A stretch of 64,000 nt of DNA, taken from positions 4,866,001-4,930,000 of the forward strand of contig NC_012914.1 in assembly GCF_000023585.1 (NCBI RefSeq), written 5' to 3'. The position numbers were made by a program, and so were the translations under genes. How positions within the stretch are numbered: position 1 is the first letter of the stretch; every line of letters starts with the position of its first letter. Below, piece by piece: positions 8,491 to 18,040 of the stretch. Below the pieces are notes generated by a model that was given only the letters and a program-made list of their open reading frames with translations, made no database searches and was not told the origin of the DNA. The stretch is from Paenibacillus sp. JDR-2. Its GTDB lineage: Bacteria > Bacillota > Bacilli > Paenibacillales > Paenibacillaceae.

Positions 8491-11169
8491 TTACTTTGTA
8501 CCCGACAACTTTAGTAGTCCAAAGCCGGAAGTGTTCGTGTAGGACAGCCCTGTACGGTCATTCCAAATCGCCACGCTGTCACGATCCCCATCGCCGTCTT
8601 GATCGTTGTTCACCTGAACATCAAAGCCAATGATGTCCCCGGCTGCCGGCGGCGTGCCGTTCCATTTAATGGAGGCTTCCACCAGATAGCCATTAGCGGT
8701 GCGTTTTACCGCAGATACCAGATTTCCGCTTAAAGAGCCGGGATTCACGCTTTGCTCGTTGTCGAAGTTGATCCGGTACTGCCCATCATCCGCTTGATAG
8801 CTCGCAGTTGCAGCTTGGTTCTGATCGACGAATATTTCTACCGAGTCCTGCTCCCACGCATTAGGACTTTTCTTGGATAACAATGCATCCGTCACTTCCG
8901 CAAGCATATATAAACGCCCTTCATCCCAGAGCGTTCTGACCTTTGCCGTAGCCCCGTTTGTTCCCTGCACCCAGCGGTCTGTCGTAACGACGTTTGCCTT
9001 GCTCCAGAGGGAATCTATAAGGCCGTCAACAACGGGCGAGCCCGCCCGAGCTTCCGTATATCGCGGACCTTCTATTAAGGTTAAAACGCCATATTTGGAC
9101 GTATCGGCATCTTGCGACCCCGTTCTGTCGTTCCAGGAGGTTTTTGTTACTGTACTGCCCGCCTTATCGACAATGCGTACATCAAATCCCAGCTTGTTAT
9201 TCAGCGACAGGCCATCAACCGGAATGGCCGCTTCGATCCGGTAACCGTCGGCTAGCTTAACGGCTTTGTAATCAGCAGGCTTACCCGGATTTGCTCCGCT
9301 CCGGCGGAACGTATATTTCTTGTCATCCGCTTGGTAAGAGGTTGTTTTGCCGTTATTGCCGTCGATGAATACTTCTACCGCATCATTTCCGTTCGTGCTT
9401 GGATCCGTCACGTCAACCGTAAGATAAAGGTAACGTGAATCCCACAGCGACTTGAACTTGGCGACAGCCGTTCCTTCGCTCTTAACGGAGACGTAAGGCG
9501 ACCTGTTCCAGGCATCCTCCAGCTTGCCGTCAATTGCCGCAACGGCATTTGCCGCCGATGTATTCTGAATGTCTACGGGAAGCTTGCTTGGATCTACCAG
9601 TGCCCAATAGGCGTATTTCGCTTGAAGCCGTTCGTCGAACAGCAGCGGCCAGTTATTGCGGTCGACCGGGAAGGTTCGCAGCCACGTATTTAAATCGTCC
9701 TTGCCCCAGAAAATAACGGCGGTCAGCTGATCCGCGTGCTTCCTGAATACATCGAAAATTTCCTTATACCGCTTCGCTTGTTTCACTTGAAGCTCCAATG
9801 GGAATGTCTCGTAAGCGTCATTGTCATTGGTATAGACGCTCATATCCAGCTCTGTTATCTGCTGCTCAATATTCAAATCCGTGAACGCCTGTATCATGTC
9901 ATCGAGCTCTTGAACCTGCGGATACTCAATGCCGATATGCGTCTGATGGCCAACGCCGTCAACGGGAATGCCTTTATCCTTCAGACGTTTGATTAAGTCA
10001 TGCAAATCCTGCCGCTTGTCCGGCATATTCGTATTGTAGTCATTGATAAACAGCTTCGCATTGGGATCCGCTTCATGCGCGTATTCGAATGCCTTCTCAA
10101 TAAATTCTTCTCCCGCGATCTTATACCATAAGCTGTTGCGGAGACCGCCCGGCTGATTATCACCCGGCTCAAGCACTTCGTTCACAACATCCCATGCGTA
10201 GATCTTGCCTTTGTAACGGCCGACGACAGCGTCGATATGACGCTTCATCCTGGCAAACAGCAGCTCTTTGCTTGCCAGGTTTCCATTCTCATCGTAGAAC
10301 ACCCAGCTTGGTGTTTGAGAATGCCAGATCAGCGTGTGACCGCGCATGGCAATACCGTTCTCCACCGCAAAATCAACAATTTTGTCCGAGCGCGTGAAGT
10401 TGAACTGCCCCTCCTGCGGCTCCGTAGCATCCCACTTCAGCTCATTGCCGGCAGTCAAGCTGTTGAAATGCTTTTTAACCAATTGAGCATCCGGACTGTT
10501 TGGATCTTCGATTTCATTAACCAATACTGCCGTTCCCAGCTTGAAATCATCGGCAAATACATCCTTCAGGGACGGAATATCCTGCTGGATAACGATTGGT
10601 TCCGGTTCAGGAAGCTGTTCGATCGAAAAATCGTCCACATAAAAATCCAGTGTCGGGTTAGAGGATGCTTCAAAATAAACGGAGAGACTTTGTACCGGCT
10701 GCTTCAATTGATATTGGCCGCTAAACTTTACCCAACCGTCTCCTGTAACATTCCCGGAGGTAACTCCCTCATAATTCGTAGTTCCGTCCGTCGTACGCTG
10801 AACCGTCATCGATACCGATGAGGCGGCTGTTCCTGCCGGAAGCTTGACCCAAGCGGCAAGCGCATAGGTTTTCCCTTCCGTCATCATGGAGGTTACATCG
10901 AGCTGCGGGCCATTCCAGCCTTGCGATCTTCCCGTTACCTGAAGACCGTAGGACCCGGTGTGAGCAGCGACTCCCGAGGCAGACAGCACTTCATTGCCTC
11001 CGCGTCCATGCCAGCCTTGGACCGTGCCGTCTTCAAAATCCGTTGCCAATTTCACCGCACTTGCTTCCGCTTCCGCCTGCTTCGGCAGCATGCTCAAGGA
11101 CAAGGACGCCAGCATCACGGCAATGGCAAGCACGCCTGAAAGAGAGCGTTTCAAACCTTGTTTCTTCAT
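8491..11169 (-). CDS. Secreted modular endo-1,4-beta-xylanase (CBM22-GH10-CBM9-CBM9)
   Basis: 892 residues. Signal peptide 1 to about 35 (ends QAEAEA). A CBM22-type beta-sandwich follows (about 38-187, FEDGTVQGWHGRGG). The GH10 barrel spans about 198-530, with acid/base Glu331 (WDVVNEVLEP) and nucleophile Glu440 (ITELDMSVY). Two CBM9-type xylan-binding modules fill about 537-705 and 712-892. No SLH or sorting signal is present, so it is predicted to be released rather than wall-anchored. It cleaves internal xylan bonds outside the cell. Only 58 bases separate it from the ATPase gene upstream, with no clear terminator or promoter, so it is probably co-transcribed with the exporter genes from promoter B. 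Confidence 0.95.
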   Translation of the reverse strand: MKKQGLKRSLSGVLAIAVMLASLSLSMLPKQAEAEASAVKLATDFEDGTVQGWHGRGGNEVLSASGVAAHTGSYGLQVTGRSQGWNGPQLDVTSMMTEGKTYALAAWVKLPAGTAASSVSMTVQRTTDGTTNYEGVTSGNVTGDGWVKFSGQYQLKQPVQSLSVYFEASSNPTLDFYVDDFSIEQLPEPEPIVIQQDIPSLKDVFADDFKLGTAVLVNEIEDPNSPDAQLVKKHFNSLTAGNELKWDATEPQEGQFNFTRSDKIVDFAVENGIAMRGHTLIWHSQTPSWVFYDENGNLASKELLFARMKRHIDAVVGRYKGKIYAWDVVNEVLEPGDNQPGGLRNSLWYKIAGEEFIEKAFEYAHEADPNAKLFINDYNTNMPDKRQDLHDLIKRLKDKGIPVDGVGHQTHIGIEYPQVQELDDMIQAFTDLNIEQQITELDMSVYTNDNDAYETFPLELQVKQAKRYKEIFDVFRKHADQLTAVIFWGKDDLNTWLRTFPVDRNNWPLLFDERLQAKYAYWALVDPSKLPVDIQNTSAANAVAAIDGKLEDAWNRSPYVSVKSEGTAVAKFKSLWDSRYLYLTVDVTDPSTNGNDAVEVFIDGNNGKTTSYQADDKKYTFRRSGANPGKPADYKAVKLADGYRIEAAIPVDGLSLNNKLGFDVRIVDKAGSTVTKTSWNDRTGSQDADTSKYGVLTLIEGPRYTEARAGSPVVDGLIDSLWSKANVVTTDRWVQGTNGATAKVRTLWDEGRLYMLAEVTDALLSKKSPNAWEQDSVEIFVDQNQAATASYQADDGQYRINFDNEQSVNPGSLSGNLVSAVKRTANGYLVEASIKWNGTPPAAGDIIGFDVQVNNDQDGDGDRDSVAIWNDRTGLSYTNTSGFGLLKLSGTK

Positions 11170-11227
11170 TAATACACCTCACCTTTCGCTTTTCGTGTAT
11201 ATTCCATTAACCGCCCTTACGAGCGGA

Positions 11228-12115
11228 TCATGGCATCATTTCCCGCGGATAAAGGATGATGCGCCCTTCCTCCATCTCAACTCGCACCTTATTGCTGTCC
11301 TTGAAGCCCTCGGCATCCAAATAGCCTGCGGGAATCTGGAGACGTCCTGCCTTATCGAGAACCGCATATTCGATATGGCTTTTCTGCTCGGCTTGCAAAT
11401 GCTCGGCATCCAGCCGTGCCAGCTCATCGGCATACGATTCTCTGCGGATCATCTCCGCAGAGGTTTTGCCGTCCCGGATCTGCACGACCCGATCGACCTT
11501 GCGGGCCAGCAGCGGGTCATGCGTGACGATCACAACGGTAATGCCAAGCGTCTGATTGAGGTTTCGGAACAGATCAAGCACCTGCTCAGAGGTCTTCGTG
11601 TCCAGCGAGCCGGTTGGTTCGTCCGCGAGAAGCAGCCTAGGCTCATTGGCTAAGGCGATGGCAATCGCCACCCGCTGCTGCTCGCCCCCGGATAGCTCGC
11701 TGAGCTTGTTTTTCAAGCGATGGCCGAGTCCAACCGCTTCTAACAGCTCGATTGCACGCGCTCTGCGCCGCCTCCCCTTCAGAAGAATGGGCAGCTCTAC
11801 GTTTTCAAGAGCCGTCAGATAAGGAATGAGGTTGCGGGCATTGTTCTGCCATACAAAGCCGACTGTCTCTCGTTTATACTTCACAAGCTCCTTTTCGCCG
11901 AACGCCAGCAAATCCTTACCGTCTACGAACAGCCTGCCTGCGGAGGGCTTATCCAAACCGCCCAGCATATTCAGCAGTGTCGACTTCCCGCTCCCGGAAT
12001 TGCCGATGATCGCCATCAGTTCACCGTCTTCCACCTGCATTTCCAATCCTTGCAAAGCAACCACCTCGAGATCGGCGGTTTTGTAGATTTTGACGAGCTC
12101 CTCGCATCTGATCAT
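11228..12115 (-). CDS. ABC transporter ATPase (LolD/MacB type) with C-terminal AbrB-like domain
   Basis: 295 residues, longer than the usual 225-250. Walker A is GNSGSGKST (38-46), the signature [10 protein letters not shown] (141-150), and Walker B RLLLADEP (160-167). After about residue 245 comes an extra 45-residue unit ([17 protein letters not shown]... then RIILYP) that looks like the swapped-hairpin AbrB/MazE fold. Start is ATG 12115, 3 bases after the FtsX permease stop. It probably energises the permease at 12119-14989, together with or in place of the first ATPase at 16052. The tail may bind DNA or dimerise; this is inference. Confidence 0.85.
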   Translation of the reverse strand: MIRCEELVKIYKTADLEVVALQGLEMQVEDGELMAIIGNSGSGKSTLLNMLGGLDKPSAGRLFVDGKDLLAFGEKELVKYKRETVGFVWQNNARNLIPYLTALENVELPILLKGRRRRARAIELLEAVGLGHRLKNKLSELSGGEQQRVAIAIALANEPRLLLADEPTGSLDTKTSEQVLDLFRNLNQTLGITVVIVTHDPLLARKVDRVVQIRDGKTSAEMIRRESYADELARLDAEHLQAEQKSHIEYAVLDKAGRLQIPAGYLDAEGFKDSNKVRVEMEEGRIILYPREMMP

Positions 12116-12118
12116 GGT

Positions 12119-14989
12119 TTATTCCTCCCCCAGCTTCAGCGCCTGAGCAATCCGCGTCCGGGACAGCCGGTAGCCGAGTATAAGCAGACCGATCGTGAGA
12201 GTAAGGCCTACGATACTGTAAAGCTGTAAATAATCGCTGAGCTTATAGACAATCTCGAATGGCGGAACCTGCTCGGCCGTCGCAAATGACATTTCGAACA
12301 GCGGAACGAACAGCTCGCTGGTCATATTGCCGATTAACACGCCGATAATGACGGCCGCGCCGGAGGTAAGGAGCTGCTCGCTGAGCAGCATGCCGATAAT
12401 TTGCGGGAATGGAATCCCCATTGCCCGCAAAACCCCGTATTGCAGCGTTCGGCCGGATAAGGCGAGCACCCAGAACAACAGGAAGCCAAAAAAGCTGATC
12501 AGCATGGATATTACGAAGCCCAGCGTCATGACTCCATTGATGGCCAGGCGGAACGGATCATTCTTGGAAGTAATCAGCTCCTGCTTCGCATCATGCAGAC
12601 CGGTCACATTGATTTTCGCTGCCGTCAATTGATCATAGACGGATTGGCTGGAAACGCCGTCCTTCAGCTTCAGCCACACTTCATAAGGCTCAACAGCCAG
12701 CCGGTTCTGAATCGTGCTTAAATGGCCGACGATCAGATTTGGCTTTGTTGGTTTTTCTTCGCCATCGGCAGCAGCAGGCAGCGGATTCCAGCCCGGCCAA
12801 TAATCAATGATGCCGTAGACGGTGAACAAGGCTTCATCCAGTCCGTCCCAATAAATGGTTATCGGATCTCCTGGCTTTACCTTTGCAGCGTCAGCTAGCG
12901 ACCGCGAGATGAGAACGGCCTTCGGATTGGTCGCCATAAGATTCAAATAGCTGTTGATTGGATAATCGAGAAGACCGTCCTTCATCCAGGTGGTTTGACC
13001 GAAATCCTTCGTATCGATGCCAACCAGCGTGGCTGCGCCGTTTGTTTTTTTCGCGCTGCCTGCGCTGAATCTGGCCCCTTCCTTCCGGAACACCTTGGCT
13101 GATGCTTCAACACCGCTCAGCTCTTGGAAAGGCTGGAATGGCGGTTCCGTATATTGCACCCGCTTCTCCCCGGAATTGTCTCCAATCCGATTCTGAAGCT
13201 CGGCCCCCTGCAGGCTTGGCGGAGGAGCGTCGCTTTCCCATCGCGTGGTCAAGGTCATATCTGCGCCGATGTCATATTTGATTTTGCCTTCCATGTTATC
13301 GTTGATGGTCCGGGCCGCATTGGCACTGAACAAACCGGTAGATACCGTCAAGATCAGAAATACTTTGATCGTCAAATACTGGCCTGAAGAACGGCTGATT
13401 TGTATAAGCGTGTTATACAGCGCCGGGGGCCACCACTTGCGCCCGACCCAATAAACAAGCCGAATAAACCATGGATAAATCCTTAGCACCAGCAGTCCGG
13501 CTCCCAGCGCAAATAGCGCGGGCATTAGAAACAGCAGCGGATCCACCTGCAGGTCATCCGAATTCAGGGCCAGACGCTTCAAATCCTCCTGCCGGTTATT
13601 GAAATTGTAGAGCAGATACAGAGCCAGGCCGGCAAGCAAAATATCGATGCCCGTCTTGTGCCAGAAGGAGATCCTGGTCAGCCTTGCCGCCTGCTGCTTA
13701 TGGTTCACGATCGATACCCGGGTTGCGAGAAACGCCGGGATCAGGATAAGTACGATCGCTCCGGCTACAGCCGCGGCCGCAATTCTGTACGCATTGCTTG
13801 TCAAGCTGACCTCAAGAGCCGAGCGCTGCACAAATTCAAGAAATCCGCTCGCGGCCCCCAATACTTTCGTGAAGGTAACGCCAAGAAAAGGACCCACGGC
13901 GAGTGCGCTAATTCCTAGCATCAGGCTTTCAAGCGTATAAGCCGTCATAATCTGGAGCCGGCTGGCTCCTCGGCTTCGAAGCACGGATATTTCCGTTTTT
14001 TGCCTTTCAATGACGAGATTTGCGGCCATATACAGATAGAAACCAAGCATGAGCATCACCGGAGAATATAAAGACAGCATCATCACATCAAGTTTATCTT
14101 GCTTGCCTTGATAGGAGGCTATCGTCTCATTCGCGGGAATATTAATCTCTGCGGAACCAAGCCGTCCGCGGAAATAACTTCGAATCGCCCGATTGGCTTC
14201 GGTAAATGCCTCGATCTTATCAATGCCCATCTGTTTGTAGTCCAGCGCATAACGCCATTCCAGGTCGGATACCCTTACCTTGCCGTCCTTCGCGATAAAT
14301 TCGCGCTCGAATTGCTGGAAGGGAATAATGAATCCGTCAGGCTCATCCGTCGCTAGAAAAGGCAAATACGGATCTGCTGCCGGATCGGTATCGATAATCC
14401 CAACCGGAATGACCCGGAACAAATGCTTATCCGCCGTCTCCGCCAAAAGTTCCTCCCCTAAATCGCGTTTAACGGAATTCAGAAACTTTTGCGTCACCAC
14501 CGCTTCAAACAAGCCGTCCGTGCGGTCAACCGGCATTCGGCCGTCAATCAGACGCACTCTCTTTTCCATATCGGACAACGATTTGAAGCCTCCCGTTGTC
14601 TTTTGCGTCTTCTTCTCCTGCTCTGATGCGTCCGCTCCGTACACCTTCATCTTTTGGGTGAAACGCTGCTGATAAAAGGACAGCGCCTCCAATCCCATTC
14701 GCTCGGGAATCGATTGAATGTACCGGTCCGCACGTCCAATCGCCTGAGCCGTTTTCTGATCCATCTTGGTCGAAGAAACCGATGTGCTGACCCGCACGTA
14801 ACCGGGATATACGGAATTCTTGCTTTGAACCAGCTGAAGCTCCTTCTGCAGAGTCCTCTCTAGAATGGCATTCGAATAAAGCGGCATTGAGCTGAAAAGA
14901 GCCACGCATACGGTCAGACCAAACCATAAATTCAACTGAAGCCATTTGTTGTTTGCCATCTTGCGGAGAATCATTGTCCATAACGCCAT
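12119..14989 (-). CDS. FtsX-family ABC transporter permease, large, two FtsX modules
   Basis: 956 residues. One membrane span is near 15-40, then an extracellular region. The first FtsX-type module is near 280-430 (MLGFYLYMAANLVIERQ, then SVLRSRGASRLQ). A second large external region follows, then the C-terminal FtsX module, near 820-950 (GRTLQYGVLRAMGIPFPQ). The double-module layout is that of MacB-like/Type VII ABC systems acting by mechanotransmission rather than classic transport. Flanked by an adaptor lipoprotein and two ATPases in one operon. The substrate is unknown; lipoprotein, peptide or toxin handling are all possible. Confidence 0.88.
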   Translation of the reverse strand: MALWTMILRKMANNKWLQLNLWFGLTVCVALFSSMPLYSNAILERTLQKELQLVQSKNSVYPGYVRVSTSVSSTKMDQKTAQAIGRADRYIQSIPERMGLEALSFYQQRFTQKMKVYGADASEQEKKTQKTTGGFKSLSDMEKRVRLIDGRMPVDRTDGLFEAVVTQKFLNSVKRDLGEELLAETADKHLFRVIPVGIIDTDPAADPYLPFLATDEPDGFIIPFQQFEREFIAKDGKVRVSDLEWRYALDYKQMGIDKIEAFTEANRAIRSYFRGRLGSAEINIPANETIASYQGKQDKLDVMMLSLYSPVMLMLGFYLYMAANLVIERQKTEISVLRSRGASRLQIMTAYTLESLMLGISALAVGPFLGVTFTKVLGAASGFLEFVQRSALEVSLTSNAYRIAAAAVAGAIVLILIPAFLATRVSIVNHKQQAARLTRISFWHKTGIDILLAGLALYLLYNFNNRQEDLKRLALNSDDLQVDPLLFLMPALFALGAGLLVLRIYPWFIRLVYWVGRKWWPPALYNTLIQISRSSGQYLTIKVFLILTVSTGLFSANAARTINDNMEGKIKYDIGADMTLTTRWESDAPPPSLQGAELQNRIGDNSGEKRVQYTEPPFQPFQELSGVEASAKVFRKEGARFSAGSAKKTNGAATLVGIDTKDFGQTTWMKDGLLDYPINSYLNLMATNPKAVLISRSLADAAKVKPGDPITIYWDGLDEALFTVYGIIDYWPGWNPLPAAADGEEKPTKPNLIVGHLSTIQNRLAVEPYEVWLKLKDGVSSQSVYDQLTAAKINVTGLHDAKQELITSKNDPFRLAINGVMTLGFVISMLISFFGFLLFWVLALSGRTLQYGVLRAMGIPFPQIIGMLLSEQLLTSGAAVIIGVLIGNMTSELFVPLFEMSFATAEQVPPFEIVYKLSDYLQLYSIVGLTLTIGLLILGYRLSRTRIAQALKLGEE

Positions 14990-15036
14990 GCGTACACCTC
15001 ATTCTTGCGCCCTGTCATCAAGGCTTCGTTGTACCG

Positions 15037-16089
15037 TCAATTGTTCAGAATGACCTGCTGTCCTTCCTCAAGCCCCTTAACGATCTCCACCTCGGTTGGG
15101 GTTGTTAGACCAACCTCGACATCCACTTCTTTTTTCCGCTCGCCGTCTGCAACCTGTACATAGGATCGGCCCATGTAAGACCGGATCGCCTTACGAGGCA
15201 GCACGATGGCATTTTCGCGTTTCTGAAGTTCAATGGTCATATCGGCGCTATGTCCGATTTGAATGCCTTCGGGCGCATGATCGATCCCCATAACAATGGT
15301 TACGGCATTGCCGTTCGGCTTTGCCTGATCCGTGCTGACCGGAGCGCTCGATGGAGACTGCAGCACTTTACCGGTATAGTCCTTTCCCTTGTACTTCAGG
15401 CTGACGGGCATCCCCGCCACCACGCCAAGCACATCCTTGGCATCCGATGCCACATAAGTCAATTGCATGCTGGAGGGGTCGGCCACCGTAACGATCGTTT
15501 GATAGGCATTTACGCGGTCGCCGGTTTTAATGGAATCGACATAGATCACCGTTCCCGAGATTGGGGAGTACAGCTGCGACTTGTTAAGCCTGCTTTGCAT
15601 GGCCTGCAGCGATATTTGTTCCCGTTCAAGATCGATTTCCTTCAGCCGTTTGTCTGTTCCGGACGCTCCATCCCTCACGGCTTCGCTATACAGAAGCTGC
15701 ACCCGCTCTACGCTCAGCTTTTGCAGCCTTACCTGCAGCGCCAGATCCTCTGTCTCCAGCTCGGCCAGCAGGTCGCCGGCCTTCACCTCCTGTCCAAGCT
15801 TGACATTAACGGATTTCAGCTGTCCGCCTGATTCGGTAAATGACAGCGTCTTCACATTCGAGGAGACAAAGGTTGCCGTACCCTTCAGCGAGGTTTGAAT
15901 ACTGCCGCGAGTTGCCTCTACCAGATCAAGCTTTTCCTGAACCGGCTGAATAAGCGGTGGCTGCAGTACCGCTTCTTCGCGGGGAAGGAGAGAACAGCCG
16001 GACAGTGTTAATGCAATGATCGCAAAGACAGCGGCCCGCTTTGTTCCCCTGCTAGATAAGAGGCATATGATTCGTTGTTTCGGATACAA
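15037..16089 (-). CDS. Membrane-fusion / HlyD-MacA-like adaptor lipoprotein
   Basis: About 350 residues. The start is decided by GGAGG at 16099-16103: TTG 16089 lies 9 bases after it, whereas ATG 16098 directly abuts it. A basic stretch and hydrophobic core lead to the lipobox LTLSGC (Cys32). A lipoyl/barrel-sandwich half follows (VNVKLGQEVKAGDLLAELE), a helical hairpin with RLQKLSVERVQLLYSEAV, the second lipoyl half (SPISGTVIYVDSIKTGDRV) and beta-barrel domains. It should bridge the external part of the FtsX permease. It overlaps the upstream ATPase gene by 38 bp, implying coupled translation. Confidence 0.88.
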   Translation of the reverse strand: MYPKQRIICLLSSRGTKRAAVFAIIALTLSGCSLLPREEAVLQPPLIQPVQEKLDLVEATRGSIQTSLKGTATFVSSNVKTLSFTESGGQLKSVNVKLGQEVKAGDLLAELETEDLALQVRLQKLSVERVQLLYSEAVRDGASGTDKRLKEIDLEREQISLQAMQSRLNKSQLYSPISGTVIYVDSIKTGDRVNAYQTIVTVADPSSMQLTYVASDAKDVLGVVAGMPVSLKYKGKDYTGKVLQSPSSAPVSTDQAKPNGNAVTIVMGIDHAPEGIQIGHSADMTIELQKRENAIVLPRKAIRSYMGRSYVQVADGERKKEVDVEVGLTTPTEVEIVKGLEEGQQVILNN

Positions 16090-16789
16090 TTTTTCCATCC
16101 TCCAATGCAATAACATGATCGACGAGCTCCATAATACCCGGGTCATGCGTAGTAAGCAGAATCGTCATTCCGGAACGGTTAACCAGATCCCTGAACACCC
16201 GCATCACCTGCAGTCCCATTCGGCTGTCTAATTCCGCAGTCGGCTCGTCTGCGATCAGAAGCGCGGGTTCATGCGCAATGGCACGCGCAATGGCCACTCG
16301 CTGCTGCTCTCCACCGGACAATTCCATCGGACGATGCTTCATCCGTTCCCGCATGCCTACCCGTTCGAGAGCCCGTTCGGCTGCTTCCTTGTTCCCTTTC
16401 ACCTGCGTTCCTGCTATCCGAAGCCCAAACTCCACATTCTCGTAAGCGGACATAAGCGGAATCAGCCCGAACGACTGAAAGACCAATCCGATCTCCTTGC
16501 GGCGCAAGGCATTCCTCTCTTTGGCCGATAAGCCGGTCATTTCTATCCCTTGAAAAAAAACCTGCCCTTCAGTGGGCTCATCAAGCGCGCTTAAAATATT
16601 AAGCAATGTTGTTTTGCCGGAGCCTGAACGCCCTTTCAACGCGACCATGGAACCGGCCGGAATATCAAGTTGGATATCCGACAGAGCCGTAACTCCGGCA
16701 CTCCCTTTCCCGAATACCCGCTTTATGCCTGTTGCCTTGAGCAGTGTTTCTCCGTTTGTTACTGTCTGTTTAGTCTGCTTGGCCAGCAT
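16052..16789 (-). CDS. ABC transporter ATPase (LolD/MacB type)
   Basis: 245 residues with Walker A (KGRSGSGKTTLLN), signature [12 protein letters not shown] and Walker B (ALLIADEPTAELD). Start is ATG 16789 with AAGGGGGGAA at good spacing. It is the first gene of the exporter-xylanase operon, reading from promoter B. Paired with the FtsX permease at 12119-14989. It lacks the AbrB-like tail seen on the second ATPase, so the operon encodes two different ATPases for one permease gene, suggesting a heterodimeric motor. Confidence 0.9.
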   Translation of the reverse strand: MLAKQTKQTVTNGETLLKATGIKRVFGKGSAGVTALSDIQLDIPAGSMVALKGRSGSGKTTLLNILSALDEPTEGQVFFQGIEMTGLSAKERNALRRKEIGLVFQSFGLIPLMSAYENVEFGLRIAGTQVKGNKEAAERALERVGMRERMKHRPMELSGGEQQRVAIARAIAHEPALLIADEPTAELDSRMGLQVMRVFRDLVNRSGMTILLTTHDPGIMELVDHVIALEDGKIVSETTNHMPLI

Positions 16790-16840
16790 GATTCTTCCCC
16801 CCTTTCCCTTTTACAGCCGCTATTTCTGCCTTCTTTAAAA

Positions 16841-16908
16841 AGTGTAGTGCTAACGGAAAGAGGCAACAACCTGTCGGCTTTTGGTATAACACCTGCCAAG
16901 GTATAGAT
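16841..16908 (-). promoter_or_regulatory. Regulon promoter B: tandem GRCRGG half-sites, -35 TTGTTG, -10 TACACT
   Basis: Minus-strand reading: distal GGCAGG (16892-16897), proximal GACAGG (16870-16875) 22 bp away and abutting -35 TTGTTG (16864-16869), 17-bp spacer, -10 TACACT (16841-16846). An ATCTATACC element precedes the distal site, as in promoter C. It lies 52 bp before the first ATPase gene of the exporter-xylanase operon. Confidence 0.7.
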
Positions 16909-16930
16909 AGTGCCGCAAGCTTACGAAACG

Positions 16931-16965
16931 AAAAAAAAGCACGTTCCCAAATCGGAACGTGCTTT
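16931..16965 (-). terminator. Rho-independent terminator after the cytosolic xylanase operon
   Basis: A 12-bp perfect stem (16936-16947 with 16954-16965) with an 8-base T-run on the minus strand (16931-16938 as A on plus). It separates the GH10 gene ending at 16981 from promoter B. Confidence 0.9.
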
Positions 16966-16980
16966 ACTCTGAGCTTCCTT

Positions 16981-17991
16981 CTATTGTCCAATAATCTCCT
17001 TGACCACTTTTTTGGGACGCTGCTCCGTATCGAACAGAAGCGGCCAGTTTTTCCTTCCTCTGACCGGAAAGTGATCCAGCCAGGTATAATCATCCGCCGC
17101 TCCCCAGAAGGTGACGCTGGTCAGTACGTCCTTATATTCGCGGAACAGCCCGAAAAATTGCTTGTATCTTTCTTCCTGCAGTCGCATCATATCTGCCGTA
17201 GGGGCCGCAAGATCGGTTCGCCTATCGTCAAAGGCAAACATGGATACATCCATTTCGGTAATTTGCAGCTTTAAGCCAAGCGATGCATAACGTTCGATAG
17301 CTTCCCGGATCAAGTCCAAAGACGGATCAAACAGATTCCAATGCGCCTGGAGTCCGATGCCGTGAACAGGAGCCCCGTTCTCAAGCAGCGCTTTCACGAG
17401 GGAGTAAATCTTTTCTCTTTTGCCAGGATTGCATTCATTGTAATCATTGTAAAACAGTAGAGCATCAGGGTCGGCTTCATGGGCAAAGCGGAATGCCTGC
17501 TCTATGTAATCCTGTCCGATGCCATGCAGCCATTTGGAAGGACGCAACCTTTCTTCGCCGTCATCCGTCACGGCTTCGTTTACGACATCCCAGCAGTAGA
17601 TCGTATCCTTGTATCGATTCACAACCGTCTCGATGTGAGACTTCATCCGGGCAAGCAGCAGCTCACGGCCTGCTATTCCTCCATGGCCGTCCTCAAACAC
17701 CCAGTCTGGCGTCTGATTATGCCAAACCAGCGTATGGCCTCTAAGCTTCATGCCATTCTCACGGGCGAAGCCCGCAATCTTATCTGCTTGCTCGAAGGTG
17801 TACAGATGCTCCTTAGGATGAAGGCTCTCAAACTTCATTTCATTCTCAGCGGTTACGCTATTGTAGTGCTGATTCAACAGCTCGCTCTGGCTGACGATTG
17901 TGCGATGATTAACCGCCGCACCAATCAACAAATCATTTTGGAATGCTTCGGCTAACGATTGCTTATCCTGCTTATTAACTGTACTCTCCAT
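16981..17991 (-). CDS. Cytosolic endo-1,4-beta-xylanase, GH10
   Basis: 336 residues with no signal peptide and no accessory module, so it acts in the cytoplasm on imported xylo-oligosaccharides. GH10 acid/base Glu139 (WDVVNEAVTDD) and nucleophile Glu246 (QITEMDVSMF) are both present, as is the substrate-binding HTLVWHNQTPDWV. ATG 17991 is preferred over GTG 18003 because AGAGGTG is well spaced for the former. It is the last gene of the exporter/DUF1854/GH43 operon, 49 bases after GH43, and is closed by a strong terminator. Confidence 0.95.
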   Translation of the reverse strand: MESTVNKQDKQSLAEAFQNDLLIGAAVNHRTIVSQSELLNQHYNSVTAENEMKFESLHPKEHLYTFEQADKIAGFARENGMKLRGHTLVWHNQTPDWVFEDGHGGIAGRELLLARMKSHIETVVNRYKDTIYCWDVVNEAVTDDGEERLRPSKWLHGIGQDYIEQAFRFAHEADPDALLFYNDYNECNPGKREKIYSLVKALLENGAPVHGIGLQAHWNLFDPSLDLIREAIERYASLGLKLQITEMDVSMFAFDDRRTDLAAPTADMMRLQEERYKQFFGLFREYKDVLTSVTFWGAADDYTWLDHFPVRGRKNWPLLFDTEQRPKKVVKEIIGQ

Positions 17992-18040
17992 GCTTAATCG
18001 CACCTCTTTCTTCCTTTAAAATTTTTACTATCGAGATTTG

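Noticed and set aside
16052-16146. Longer N-terminus of the adaptor protein (start at 16146)
   Set aside because: The extension lies in the upstream ATPase gene and has no ribosome site. A lipobox leader starting at 16089 is sufficient.
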